DNA of 64,000 nt, taken from positions 106,194-170,193 of the forward strand of contig JXTB01000029.1 of the NCBI GenBank assembly GCA_002914805.1. The letters are read 5' to 3'. The position numbers and the translations under genes are program-made. Shown here one piece after another: positions 11,858-22,471 of the stretch; position 1 is the stretch's first letter, and each line of letters begins with the position of its first letter. This DNA comes from Parasponia andersonii. Taxonomy: Eukaryota > Streptophyta > Magnoliopsida > Rosales > Cannabaceae. The notes below the pieces were generated by a model, which saw only the letters and a program-made list of their open reading frames with translations, was not told where the DNA came from and made no database searches.

Positions 11858-11905
11858 GGGACTCTCTTGGATGAGCTACAAGCCCTGAAAACCAAACCTT
11901 CTTAG
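11855..11905 (+). CDS. Upstream ORF in the NF-YA 5' leader (16 codons)
   Basis: An ATG right after the GA repeat opens a short frame, MGTLLDELQALKTKPS, ending in TAG. It lies in the probable first leader exon, which runs to a donor at 11937/11938 (cacg followed by GTGAGG). The NF-YA start codon is in a later exon at 12627. Upstream ORFs with regulatory effects have been reported for NF-YA (HAP2) mRNAs in legumes. A role here in lowering translation, or in linking it to leader splicing, is inference. Confidence 0.5.
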
Positions 11906-12626
11906 GGTTTCACTCTTCAGCACAATAATCCTACACGGTGAGGGTTTTCTTCAAATTTTCGATTATCAATTAGAACCTTCTTTTTCATATGAGTGTGTTT
12001 TGTTTTCTGTTCTCATGGGGGAAATTCTCATTCTCAAGTCTTGTGCTTTGTTTGTTGTTGGTGTTGATGTAGAAGATGTCAAAAAGATTGAATTTTGTGT
12101 TTGGTATGGGAAAACATGGTCCAATTCCTCTTTTTCATGCCCTTTTTTTTTTTTTTTCCCTGTGGAAAGTATGGATATTCAAGAATTATGATTGGAATTA
12201 GCGATGCCCAGATAGGAAATTCAGCGTAATATTGATAGTTAACTCATAATTTCATGTGGGCTTGGTTGAGTGAGCTGAGCAGGCTTAACTGAGTCGTCAA
12301 AATCTTTTGTCATTAAGAATCATGGTTTTGGTTTATGTCGCTTGTCTGCATTTCTCTGCCGCCAAAAGGAGGCTTAAATTTTATATATTTCGAGCTTTTG
12401 ATTTCGATATCACAGTTATGGCAGCTAATTGATTTTTATAAATTTGTTTGGATGATCTGAACTATTTTGGGTTTTTTGTTTTAATCTGCTTGAGTTTTAA
12501 TTGAGTTTGTGGCAGCAAATTTGTGTGCGTTGTGTTAAATAATTGGATGGTGGATTGTTAAAGTTGATTGGTTTGTTTTTCATGTGAAGTACCGAGAACT
12601 CTTGAATAGGTAGGAAGTTGTGAACG

Positions 12627-15530
12627 ATGCCGGCAAAAGCTGAACACGAAGACCGACGGCCGCAACACAGAGCAGATAATGTGTTTCAGGCTGGTGTCTA
12701 CGCTCAACCTTGGTGGCGGGAAATGGCGACTAATGCAGCTATACGTGAAAGTCCTTCAAAATCATCTTTTGTTGAAAACGCAAATGGTAGACCGGATGAT
12801 GGAGCTAACTTTCAAAAAGAAATTGCTGCAACTATTGCATCACAATCTGGTACCTATCTCTGAACCATTTTCTCTTATCATAAATTGCAATGCCTTCTAC
12901 GATCGATGATCCAACTTTAAGTAAACAAGCATTAGACTTTGATGAGAAATAAGTACAAACAAAAGCACTGGCCTTACAAAAGTGCTTAGTACTGCCTAGC
13001 TGAAGTGGATAGGAAGAAAGAAGAGAAACTCAGATGTGAAACTGTTTCGTGTCACCTCTCCTCTAGCTACATTAGAATGCAAGGGGAATCTTCTTTCGTG
13101 TGTGATTGCTCAGCAATCCAAGGTCTTTTGTCATGGCTATTGCTTCTTCATCTTTGATTCTTTGTTACTGATCTAACTTGTTGGCAAACCAGACCTAAAT
13201 CATTTAAATTGATTGCCATCCTTATAACAGTGCTCCCTCTTCAAAGAAAATTCTCAATTATCCGAAGACTTTAACATACAGTTGTGGGATCAGAGACCAT
13301 GCATTGGAGTTGCCATTAGAGCAATTTTCCTACGTTAAAGAATTCTCTAACAGATGAATAAGTTGCTACTCTGCATCATGTTTTAAGTAGCACTCTGTCA
13401 ATTTTTCTCTGACAGATGAATAAGTTGCTACTCTGCATCATGTTTTAAGTGGCACTCTGTCAATTTTTTCTTCCTATTGCGTTCTTCACGGTCCTACTAT
13501 TTGCATGTCACTAGATTCTTTTGGTTTTTCACTTTGCTAGGAAAATTTGCAAATTGATTTCATCCGAACAGTTGGAGGCAGCAAACATAAGCTAAAAAAT
13601 GCAAGTCTAATTTAGAAACCCCTTGTTACGTAAGATATGTTAACTAATTTAAAACTTACCTGAAGTTTCAATTTGATAAACAAACATTATGGCTTATCAT
13701 TTTTTTGGAGCTCAGTAGTATTTTCATCTCATTAGAATTGTGGAGTTGATCTGCTCCATGCCTAAGTTTGCAGGGGATGGGGAAGGAAGTATGTCTCTGC
13801 TATATATTAAGCATATTATCTTGTCTTATGGGGAGTGATTTGCAGCCATTCATGGAACTAATGCACTTTTACTTCTTTCTGGTAGATGGGACTAATGGGT
13901 CAGAACACCGTGTCAAAACTGTTCCGTCCTCAACAGCGCTGACAGTGGGGGAACATCTAGATCCAAATTCCCAAATGGAACTTGTTGGTCACTCAATTGT
14001 GAGACCTGTTCACCCTGCTCTCTCTATCTCTCGCTCTCGGATGCACTTAAGAACATGCACTTGTGCTTTGCTTGTATTAATTATACAGAAAATTACAAGC
14101 TCTCTATTGTGCAGGTTCTGACACCATATCCTTATGCTGATCCAAATTATGGTGGAGTTTTGACTCCGTATGGACCACAAGCTATGGTACGCTATCGTCA
14201 GTTTTGTGTGTATTATTAAGTCATCCATGGAAGACACCTATGTAGCTAAGTAGTTCACCTTTCGATGGAATCTCAAACAATTTGAAAATGGGGACTTCTT
14301 GGTTGCATAATTAGGTTAAAATGATACATTTGTCAGGTTTATGCCAATGCATCATATAGTCTTTTCTGTATTGGCAGTTTACTTGATGACCTTTATATGG
14401 CACTCTTTTAGTTTTGTGTGAATATAGGAATGCATTAGCGATTTCCAGGTTTTATGATTTGTGTGCACTCTGGCACACAGCTATATATTTAGTTTTGAGA
14501 GAAATTCTTTCCAAATGTTTGATTAGAAACAAGCAACACTTTCAAGACTTATATTCTCCACCAGAACTGGAACGAAATTCGTGGTATGATGACAGGTACC
14601 TCCTCAGTTATATGGCATGTATCCTGGTAGAATGCCTCTGCCCCTTGAAATGGAAGAGGAGCCTGTTTATGTAAATGCGAAGCAGTATCATGGCATCTTG
14701 AGACGGAGACAGTCACGTGCTAAGCTTGAGCTTGAAAAGAAAGCAATAAAAGTTAGAAAGGTAATATGCATATGTCTAATGTATTCATCTTCTTCTATAA
14801 TTTTGCTTTTGATGTTGTTTTACTTCTTCATGATGAGGAAGGGTGGTATAAATAAACATTAGTAGATAAGTAATGCTAATAGTTGGAAGGAAATAGATAC
14901 TATTCTGTTCAATGCCAACTAGTTCGGATGGTTGTAATGGTGTTTTTTATTCTAGTTTCAACTTTATAAGATGCCTCTAGGCTGCGGCTGCCTTGTTGAA
15001 GCATTCAGTATACATAGCATCCAATGTTTGTTTGTATTTCAAAATATATTTTATGACATTAGAACCTTGGTAATCAAAAGATTCCTTTCGTGGGTAACAC
15101 ACGTATTTCATTTTTTGAGTTCTATTCACATTTTATACAGCCATATCTACACGAGTCTCGGCACCAGCATGCTATGAGAAGGGCAAGGGGTTGTGGAGGC
15201 CGTTTTCTAAACACTAAAAGGCTAGATGACAATGTTGCCAGTTCCACATCTGAAAAAGTCACAACTTCAGATGGAAACCAATCAACACATTCCACTAGCG
15301 GTTGGAATGTGGATTCTTCTGGTAACCAGAAGGAAGGGCCAGGGTCCAAGGATGAAGATATGGGAAAAATGCAAACTCTTTCCAATGAAAATGGCAAAAG
15401 TAACGGCCATGGCTTGTCATCAACATTTGATTTGCGGTTCAGTGACAGCAAAGAGGGTGACTACATGGGCCGGGGGAGGAAAGGTATGATGTTGAATGGC
15501 TCCACGCATGGGGCCATTCCTATTAAATGA
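12627..15530 (+). CDS. NF-YA: NF-YA subunit of the CCAAT-binding NF-Y complex
   Basis: Five coding exons give 320 residues: 12627-12849, 13886-13998, 14115-14186, 14596-14760, 15141-15530; a leader exon lies upstream. The conserved core spans about residues 157-218. The first part, [19 protein letters not shown] to about 191, is the helix that binds the NF-YB/NF-YC pair. The second, [19 protein letters not shown] (193-211) followed by RF, contacts the CCAAT box. All landmark residues of both parts are present. The intron after residue 191 falls between the two subdomains. The N-terminal half has Gln/Ser-poor, Pro/Gly-rich flanks with the plant element [11 protein letters not shown]. The C-terminal tail is hydrophilic and of low complexity. 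Length is usual for plant NF-YA. A leader uORF and a miR169-type site in the 3' UTR suggest post-transcriptional control. Confidence 0.96.
13351..13468 (+). repeat. 62-bp tandem duplication in NF-YA intron
   Basis: The unit starting cagatgaataagttgctact is repeated directly, 13351-13412 and 13413-13468, with almost no differences (agtagcac against agtggcac). It lies in the long intron between the first two coding exons and looks recent. No effect is apparent. Confidence 0.9.
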
Positions 15531-15722
15531 AGATCCTCTCAAGTCGAGGATGTAGTTCTCCCCCGGCATTGGTAGACTGGTATATAATGTAAACCCTCTC
15601 CTTAACATTGAAGCTGCTTGCTATCTTTGATACTTACGATAGGATTAGGTCTTTCAGGTGAAGTTGAAGGCAGACGGCAAATCCAGCTCGGGGAAGAACA
15701 TTCCTTATGGCAATGTCTGTAT

Positions 15723-15743
15723 CAGGCAATTCATTCTTGGCTT
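15723..15743 (+). promoter_or_regulatory. Predicted miR169 target site in NF-YA 3' UTR
   Basis: The sequence around ggcaattcattcttggc is close to the reverse complement of miR169 family members, whose conserved site is found in the 3' UTR of NF-YA mRNAs in many plants. It lies about 190 bases after the stop codon. The position and sequence are seen directly. Cleavage by miR169 is inferred from the family. Confidence 0.85.
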
Positions 15744-16544
15744 TGGTTGCTTCAAACTTGTATGACTAGTGGGGTGAAATGAAGGGCAAAGATTGGTTCG
15801 TCTGGACTCCCGAGTATGAAGAATCCCCCAGTCTCATTTCATTATTACCCCTTTGTGAAATTTAGTGAAAAACATTGGTAGGAAATGGTTGTGAATGAGT
15901 GGATTAGAAAAAAAATATGTGAATCTTATTATTTCAATAGCTTGTAGACCGGTATGGTCGCTTCTTCTAATTTCTTAAGTGTTTTTTTTTTGTTTTGTTT
16001 GAAAAGTCAAAATACTCTTCATTGTGGGGTTCTTTGGATAATGGATTTGTCTTGCAATAAAAATTGTATCTTTTGTTATTCAAGAAAAAAAATTGCATCT
16101 TTTGGTCCTTTTTTCTCCCTCTTTTTTTTTTTTTTTTGTCTCTCTCTCAATATTTGTTGTTTTTGGGACCATGATAATAAGTGTACCTAGGATTTGTTTT
16201 CTATTTTGATAACCACACCTTATTGATTTGATTCAATGGGCATCCATAAGAAAGGGAAATCCAAGACAATGACTGCTTTGGTTTATACTAAGCCTTATAT
16301 GGTTGAGACTTGACTCAACGATCCCAACTGTATTTTTTTTCAGAGACATTTAAAAATCAACCCCACCAAAAGATTTTTTTTTTATTTTTTTGGGGGAGGG
16401 GGGGGGGTGTGAAGAAAATTAGTGATATTTTTGGAAATAAAATGGTCAATTTTATTGCTGGAAAAGAAAAAGGGGAAAGAAAATCTGTCTTCTTCTAATA
16501 TTTTCCAAGAAAAAGAAAATGTAGTTAGGCCCAGCCCATCAGCG

Positions 16545-16640
16545 GTGTATGGCTATATAAATGAAAGACGATTGGAGGGCGATAGATGAGTGAAGAAGAA
16601 GAAGAAGAAAACCCTAGGCGGGTGGCATGGCAGAGCAGGT
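16545..16640 (+). other. Orphan promoter and possible first exon
   Basis: A TATA-like box (ggctatataaatg, near 16550) is followed about 35 bases later by an ATG at 16586, opening MSEEEEEENPRRVAWQSR before a GTAATT donor-like site. In another frame the same stretch reads ATGGCAGAGCAG before the same GT. The pair of TATA box and short acidic/basic exon looks like the start of a plant gene, but I found no continuation before the CCD1 array, whose 3' end lies 0.7 kb away on the other strand. It may be a gene cut off by the arrival of the CCD1 array, or chance. Confidence 0.3.
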
Positions 16641-16728
16641 AATTTTGCAAAAGAGGAGTTATTGAACTCGTTAACCCCATATCCCAATGATGAAGATTTT
16701 AGTAATCTGAGAAAGAGGAAGGCTTTTA

Positions 16729-16736
<8 letters not shown>

Positions 16737-16761
<25 letters not shown>
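16737..16761. repeat. TA microsatellite
   Basis: Uninterrupted AT/TA dinucleotide run of about 25 bases. Confidence 0.9.
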
Positions 16762-17372
16762 GGTTGCCAATCCAGTAGGTATTTTTTTTCCCCCCCATAT
16801 ACATGATTTGGCTGGTGCTCCCTTTCTCGCTAAAGAGAGGTTTGAGGAACCATAAATCATGTTATTTCTGTATTCAATTTCATATAAGCCTTCCCCATTT
16901 CAAGGTTGAGATCTGGCGTTTTTCTGAGGGATTTATTTCTTTTATATCTTTCCCCACTTTTCTTTTCTTTGCTTTACCGCCATTCTGTAATTTCATTGCC
17001 ATGCCCATGCCCCAATTTATTTTTATTTATTTTTATACTTTTATTAATTTTTTTAAAAAATGCTTGACATATTTTGAATTTTGATTTGTGGGTTTGGGTA
17101 AATCTTCTGATACATGCTTTGATATTTGAAATTTTGGGAAGAGGGCTAGATAGAGATTTTAGGGTATCAAGTTTAACCATTTTTTTTTATTTTTTTTTTC
17201 TCTCTGTCTGGAAGAGGAATTGGCATTCACATTAACCAAAGAAGAAGTTGTCAGTTAGTCTGTATTTTGTTAAAATAAATACAGTATTTGGTCCAAACTT
17301 GGAGAGGGAGTGGGTGAACGAGCTAACACTCAGCTAGTTTACACATTTCACCATTAAGTTTGCATCTGCATT

Positions 17373-20300
17373 TCATAGTTTTGCTTGTTCTTGCAGTTGT
17401 TCCTGATCAATGAAACCTCATCATAAATTAAACCGAGTGAGACTGAAACATCAACGTGATTCATTTTAAACATTTAAGTACATACTTACTAACCTCTGTG
17501 ACAAACAAGGCATGGAATCCATATGGAACTCCACTTGGCAAATCAACAACTGCAACCGGATCTGCTGCCATTGTTTTTGCATCAATCACATGAACTGCTG
17601 ATTTTCTGCATAGTGAAAGAAAAAGTGCACATTCGCTCGATACTAAGTAATTGCCTGAGTAGAACAAGAGTTGGATTCTGGAACTAACATATTTATCATT
17701 TAGACTAAGAAGGGTATTGTAGCTTTTGTCAAGAGTGTTTAGAAATGAAAGTGGTACCCTGAGTTCTCATCATGTACAAAGAATAGTAGGTAGCCATCAT
17801 CCTCTTCAGAAGAGACTCGAGCCACCTTAGGGACAAATACAGCTTCTGAACCGAATCGACCAGGTCCCAGTTCATATAGGCCTTGAACATTTCCACCAAC
17901 CTCGAGACATGTTTTACCACTCTCTGGTTCAGCCTGCAGATCAAATTTGACTATACCTGTGATTCTTGGAAGGCCGTCCAATCTGGTTCCATATACGTAG
18001 CGTTGTTTCCTGATTTCACTCGCACAAAGACAGTTTATTTAAGGGGGAAGAACATTGTAAACAACAGCAGATGTGTATGACATTAGCGGTGCTAATTCCT
18101 ATGTTCTTGGCAGTTTTTGCTTTTTAGGGTGTGTTAGAACTTGGAGAGAGCTTTTTGGGCTACAAGAAAGCGAACCAAAATGAAAGAGATCGTCAGTACC
18201 TGCCAGTGTAACTCTCATTAACCCTAGGAAATTCTACTGCTGATGCTGATAGTTTTCTCTGTGATGCTAGACCGGTTTTTAAGTTGAATCTCATCTCGTA
18301 CCTGAGGCAACAATAACATCTGAAACATCTATACACCACATAGAAACTTTTGCGTCAATAAATAGTTCAAAATCATCTTACAGCTCGTTTGGGAAATGCT
18401 CAAGCTTTTCTTTCATTGCCCCATTGACCATTTCCAAATCTGGATTCTCAAGGCGGCACGTGATTAGGACAACTTCGTCTTCCTCCTCCCACGCATTGGC
18501 TAGTCAAATTTAGTCACAAAACATGGTCAAGACAAACAATATAAGCTCAGTCAACTCACGCTGATGAGGCTAACTGGTCAAAATTGTATTAAGAACTTGA
18601 CTTAAAAGCAGCACCCTAAGGAAAAAGAAAGATCATGTTCTTGCATACGAGGCAGACAGCAAAGATTCGTACCATTGTGGAATATGAAGCAATTTGGAAG
18701 CTCGAACCATTTGATTAGAAGCTCATTCTTTGCATACCGGGGAAGCACACCAAAGCGAGCTTTTTTGGTTGCGTCAAATGAGACTATCAGCTTCTTTTCC
18801 TTTACCATTTCCTGAAAATTGAAACATAAGAAATTAAGCCTCTTGGGAGGTAACCAATTTGATGCTAAAACATTTTTCCAGAGAACAATGCACAGTTGTG
18901 TTCATCATGTCTCTCAAAATGCCACAACTGAGCACTTTGGTAGACCTTTGATCCATAACAGTAATGTACTAACCACAGACCTTTGGTCGAAAAATAAAAG
19001 GAAGATCCATGAAAATAGCATAATTCTCAGTAATGGCAAAGTCATGCATCATGACGGGGTCTGATATTGTTATAGGTACTGGATCGTGCATGAAACCATC
19101 CTTTGAAATAACTCTGTAAGTGACAAATGGAGGAGTTTGCGAATAACCAAATGTAAACATCTCGCCTGCGTAAGAAACTTTGCAAGTAAGATAAATTCAT
19201 AATGTATGCTAATTAAATTTCCTAGCGAGGATGTGCTTACCGGTAACTGGGTCAACCTTTGGATGAGCTGTGAATGAATGTGCCAATCTCTTGTCATAGT
19301 CCAGCATGCCAAGTGTTTGCAGATCCCCATCTTCCAATACTTTGAGCACATCTGCATAGTGAAACATAGATAATTTCAGTCCAAGAAGAAGGCCGAAATT
19401 ATATGTTTTGAGTCCCTTGAGTCACAACTGCTTCATACTCGATCAGTTTTGGTCTTGGACCATGAAAAGCATCACTTACGGCATTAGATAGACAGAGAAA
19501 CTGAAGCAAAGTTATACGATCCTATAACAATGGATTCTAAGGAGACTATATTATAGCAATTAAAAAGCAGAGACAGAAAAAGCTGTGTGCTTACAAGGTT
19601 TGTCTCCCTCATGAAGTGCTAGAAGTTTCCCATGGTGATATACAAGAGCTGTATTAGCTGAGCGAGAGTGATAAACAGTTAAATCCTGCCACTACTTATT
19701 GGAATAGCAAAATAGTGAGCGGATATATACCCATTACGCACACTAAAAGACTAATGTTTCAGGATGAGATGTGTAATGGAGTTGTGAATTATATGGTATT
19801 GATAAGATAAGTCTAATACAGGGAAAAATAACACTTCCCTCATTGGTTGAGATCTCTTTATGATCACCAACATACTTAATATATGAGTATACCTGTTCCA
19901 ATTCCATATGAAAGGTCTAATACTTTGAATTTTTCTCTCAGCATATGAATGTTGACCATGAGTAGTCCGAAAAGCCCCTTGAGATCTCCAAACTGAAAAT
20001 TGCATATAAAAAAGAGCTTGAATATGAACCTAGTCCAGATTTTTAATGTTGCAACTGAAAACCACTTTGACTTGATATCTTTCTTTCTCTGTTTTCACTT
20101 TACACAGTCAGCCGAGAACTAATAATAATAGGAAAAGAAAAAGGAGCAACAGAAAGAAGTAAGAATGAGCAAAAAATTAGTGAATCAGTGAATTGTTCAT
20201 CACTTCCCAGATAACTTCGTCTCTGAAACTCAATACGAAGTTGAAATCTAAAGAACATAGACAAAGATTTCATGAATATGACCGAAAAGAAAAGAAGTGA

Positions 20301-21710
20301 ACGTCAAACCAGTAATGCAAGATAGCCAGGAGCACCATTCTCATTAATATACCAGACATATTGACATAAAAGATGTACACTAAACTCATCTTTTCAAGTT
20401 CTTATGAGTGAAAGATACAACTAGTAAAAGATCACATATTTTATATTTTTCTGACATACCTTCAAAAATTTAGCACCTCCAAAGTATTCTTCTTGTTTAA
20501 GACGTGAAGTTCTTACGTAACGTGAAACATATGTTGCTTTTCCATCTTTGATTCTCAAACCATGAACCATACTGCAAATTTAAAATTGTTGTTTACTATA
20601 GTTAATATGCATGTTGCTGAATTATAACCAGTGGAAGAAATGTATGCAAGTTCCAAATTCTTGAATTGAAATTATAGTAAGAAGTGTGAGAAAAGTCAAT
20701 AAGGGAGCAGAAGACCACGCACCCATCTCCATCAAACCTGCACATAAGGCAATAAAATATAAGCAAAAGCCAAACACCAACTAAATTAATGTCTCAACTA
20801 ATTGATTACGCGAATAGAGCTTGTTGAACCAGTCTCCATTTATGATAAAATAAGACTAGGAATACCTGCTTTTCTACCAATTAATCTAGTAACTTATTGA
20901 AGTAAAACAAAAGAAAAGAACTAAAGAAGTTGAATCAAAAGGAAACATGTACCAGTGATATCCAGCGACCGGATCGAACTTTGGGTTTGGACCCACCCGA
21001 ACAAATTCTCCATTCAAGCATTCCTGCATAACAACAAGCATGACAACATTCAGTTTAAGCATCAGAAAAAAGCTCAAGAAGTCGAAAGTGTAAGCTAAGC
21101 TACATCAAATATAGACAGAATCCTTTGGCAGAAGGTCAAAAGAGGTAGTAAAACATGAAACTCAAATGGATTATGGATGTATATAGTTGCTTGTTACGAT
21201 TAACAGAGCAACTCTGTAGCAATATTGACAGCATAAAGCTTTTGCAATGAAAGCAATCGTAAGGGTCACATAAAATGACAAAAAAGAAAAAAGAATACTA
21301 CATTATACAACCAATTGCACTTAAATTTCAATTTCAATATGAAACTTCATTGTAAAAATCTTATCTTTTTTTCAACTAGTTTTTCAAGTTTCAATAGTTT
21401 ATTGTGAAAGTTTGTCCTTTAAACACTGATCATTAGAAGGGAACAAAACACAAGTGAAGGAATTACTGACAGGAAGGTAACCGATCACAGGGAGGTCCAT
21501 AGTCGGTGGTGTTTCAAGGAGAACTGGACCAAAGTTACCAGAGAGATATTGGAGAGGCTGAGAGGAGTCGTACATAAGCTTGACCACCAGCTTCTCAAAC
21601 CAGTCAATGAGTTTGGATGAGAGCCCATTGTTGGGCTTTGGATTCACTTCCACTATCCCTTTCTCTGCTCCGCTGCTGTAGCTCGGCTTCTCCACTTCTA
21701 CTTCCACCAT
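17373..21710 (-). CDS. CCD1: Carotenoid cleavage dioxygenase 1, tandem copy 1
   Basis: Fourteen exons, read on the minus strand, give 546 residues without interruption: 21480-21710, 20953-21023, 20723-20737, 20460-20571, 19893-19992, 19595-19657, 19241-19351, 18981-19165, 18673-18811, 18382-18499, 18200-18301, 17758-18009, 17494-17605, 17373-17402. Enzymes of this family cut carotenoids and apocarotenoids at the 9,10(9',10') double bonds with oxygen and non-haem iron, giving C13 volatiles such as beta-ionone. The four iron ligands are His227 (TAHPKVDP), His275 (MMHDFAIT), His341 (FIFHN) and His531 (VPYGFHALF). There is no plastid transit peptide, as expected for cytosolic CCD1. Length is near that of Arabidopsis CCD1 (538). 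It ends EQLQEQAKL. Exon 3 is only 15 nt. It is the most downstream of three head-to-tail copies, and a near-identical piece of its exon 8 sits at 3995-4209. Confidence 0.97.
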
Positions 21711-22471
21711 CGTGTTTTTTAATTTTTCCACTGAGAAAAGAACATACTTTTGCTGATGAAAATGGGAAAGAAGAAGAAGAAGAAAAAGGTTTGAGGACAA
21801 GGTATCCTAAAAGCAGACAAACCAGATACTTCCACGTGGGCTTATATTTCCATACATCCTATATATTCATTGTAATTTTGTTGGGTTTGGTTGTTTAGAC
21901 GTCGTCCTTGTTTTCTTAGATTACAAGTCACAGGTCCCATATGGAAATATATTTAATCAGACTATTGTACTTCATTAAAGTTAACCCAAAAAAAAAAAAA
22001 AACAAAAAACAAAAAGGGGGGTTGCAACAAGTATTTAATTGACTAAGATTCTAAAGGTGTCTATTATTTTACATTTGGATATTTATATTCGTATATTTGA
22101 GTTTGTGAACTTGTCCATTATTCTATATCTGCATGTTTATATTTCTGCTTTCGAGTCTGTGAGTGATTCTACTGGACCAATGAAATACGAATCAAGATAT
22201 GAAGTCTGACATTTCAGACCTGCATCACCAACCAAATAAAAGAGGGAAGACATTCATGTGAGCGAAACAAGTTCTCAGAGTAAAGAAAAATAAGAACAAG
22301 GAGGAAAATCAGTCGTCAAATAAATTATTGCGATTACAAATCTTGGAATCTTTTTGTAAGAAAAATGTAAAAAATACATTATTTAGTCGAAACTTGAAGT
22401 AGACGCGCAAGGTAACATAGAAAGTTTGAACTTTTCGCCTCCACACAAATTTGCTCGTAAAGACTTTCAGT
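21711..22471. other. Spacer between CCD1 copies 1 and 2
   Basis: This 0.76-kb spacer must hold the promoter and leader of copy 1 and the 3' UTR of copy 2, both read leftwards. A poly-A/C run lies at 21988-22011. The motif gtttgtgaacttgtccatta / gtctgtgagtgattctactg recurs, and related sequence (tgaatttgtgaacaatgattctacc) lies upstream of copy 2 near 27535-27560. This shows that promoter sequence was duplicated along with the genes. Confidence 0.5.

Larger units (their letters stand above)
15950..17372. other. Convergent intergenic region between NF-YA and CCD1 copy 1
   Basis: No complete gene is seen. The region contains long T runs (16121-16138), a purine/G run at 16392-16407, and a TA microsatellite at 16737-16761. 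A promoter-like start with a short exon-like frame lies at about 16540-16640 and is listed separately. Confidence 0.45.

Noticed and set aside
15122-15451. 109-codon minus-strand frame opposite the last NF-YA exon
   Set aside because: It is a shadow of the real coding exon on the plus strand.
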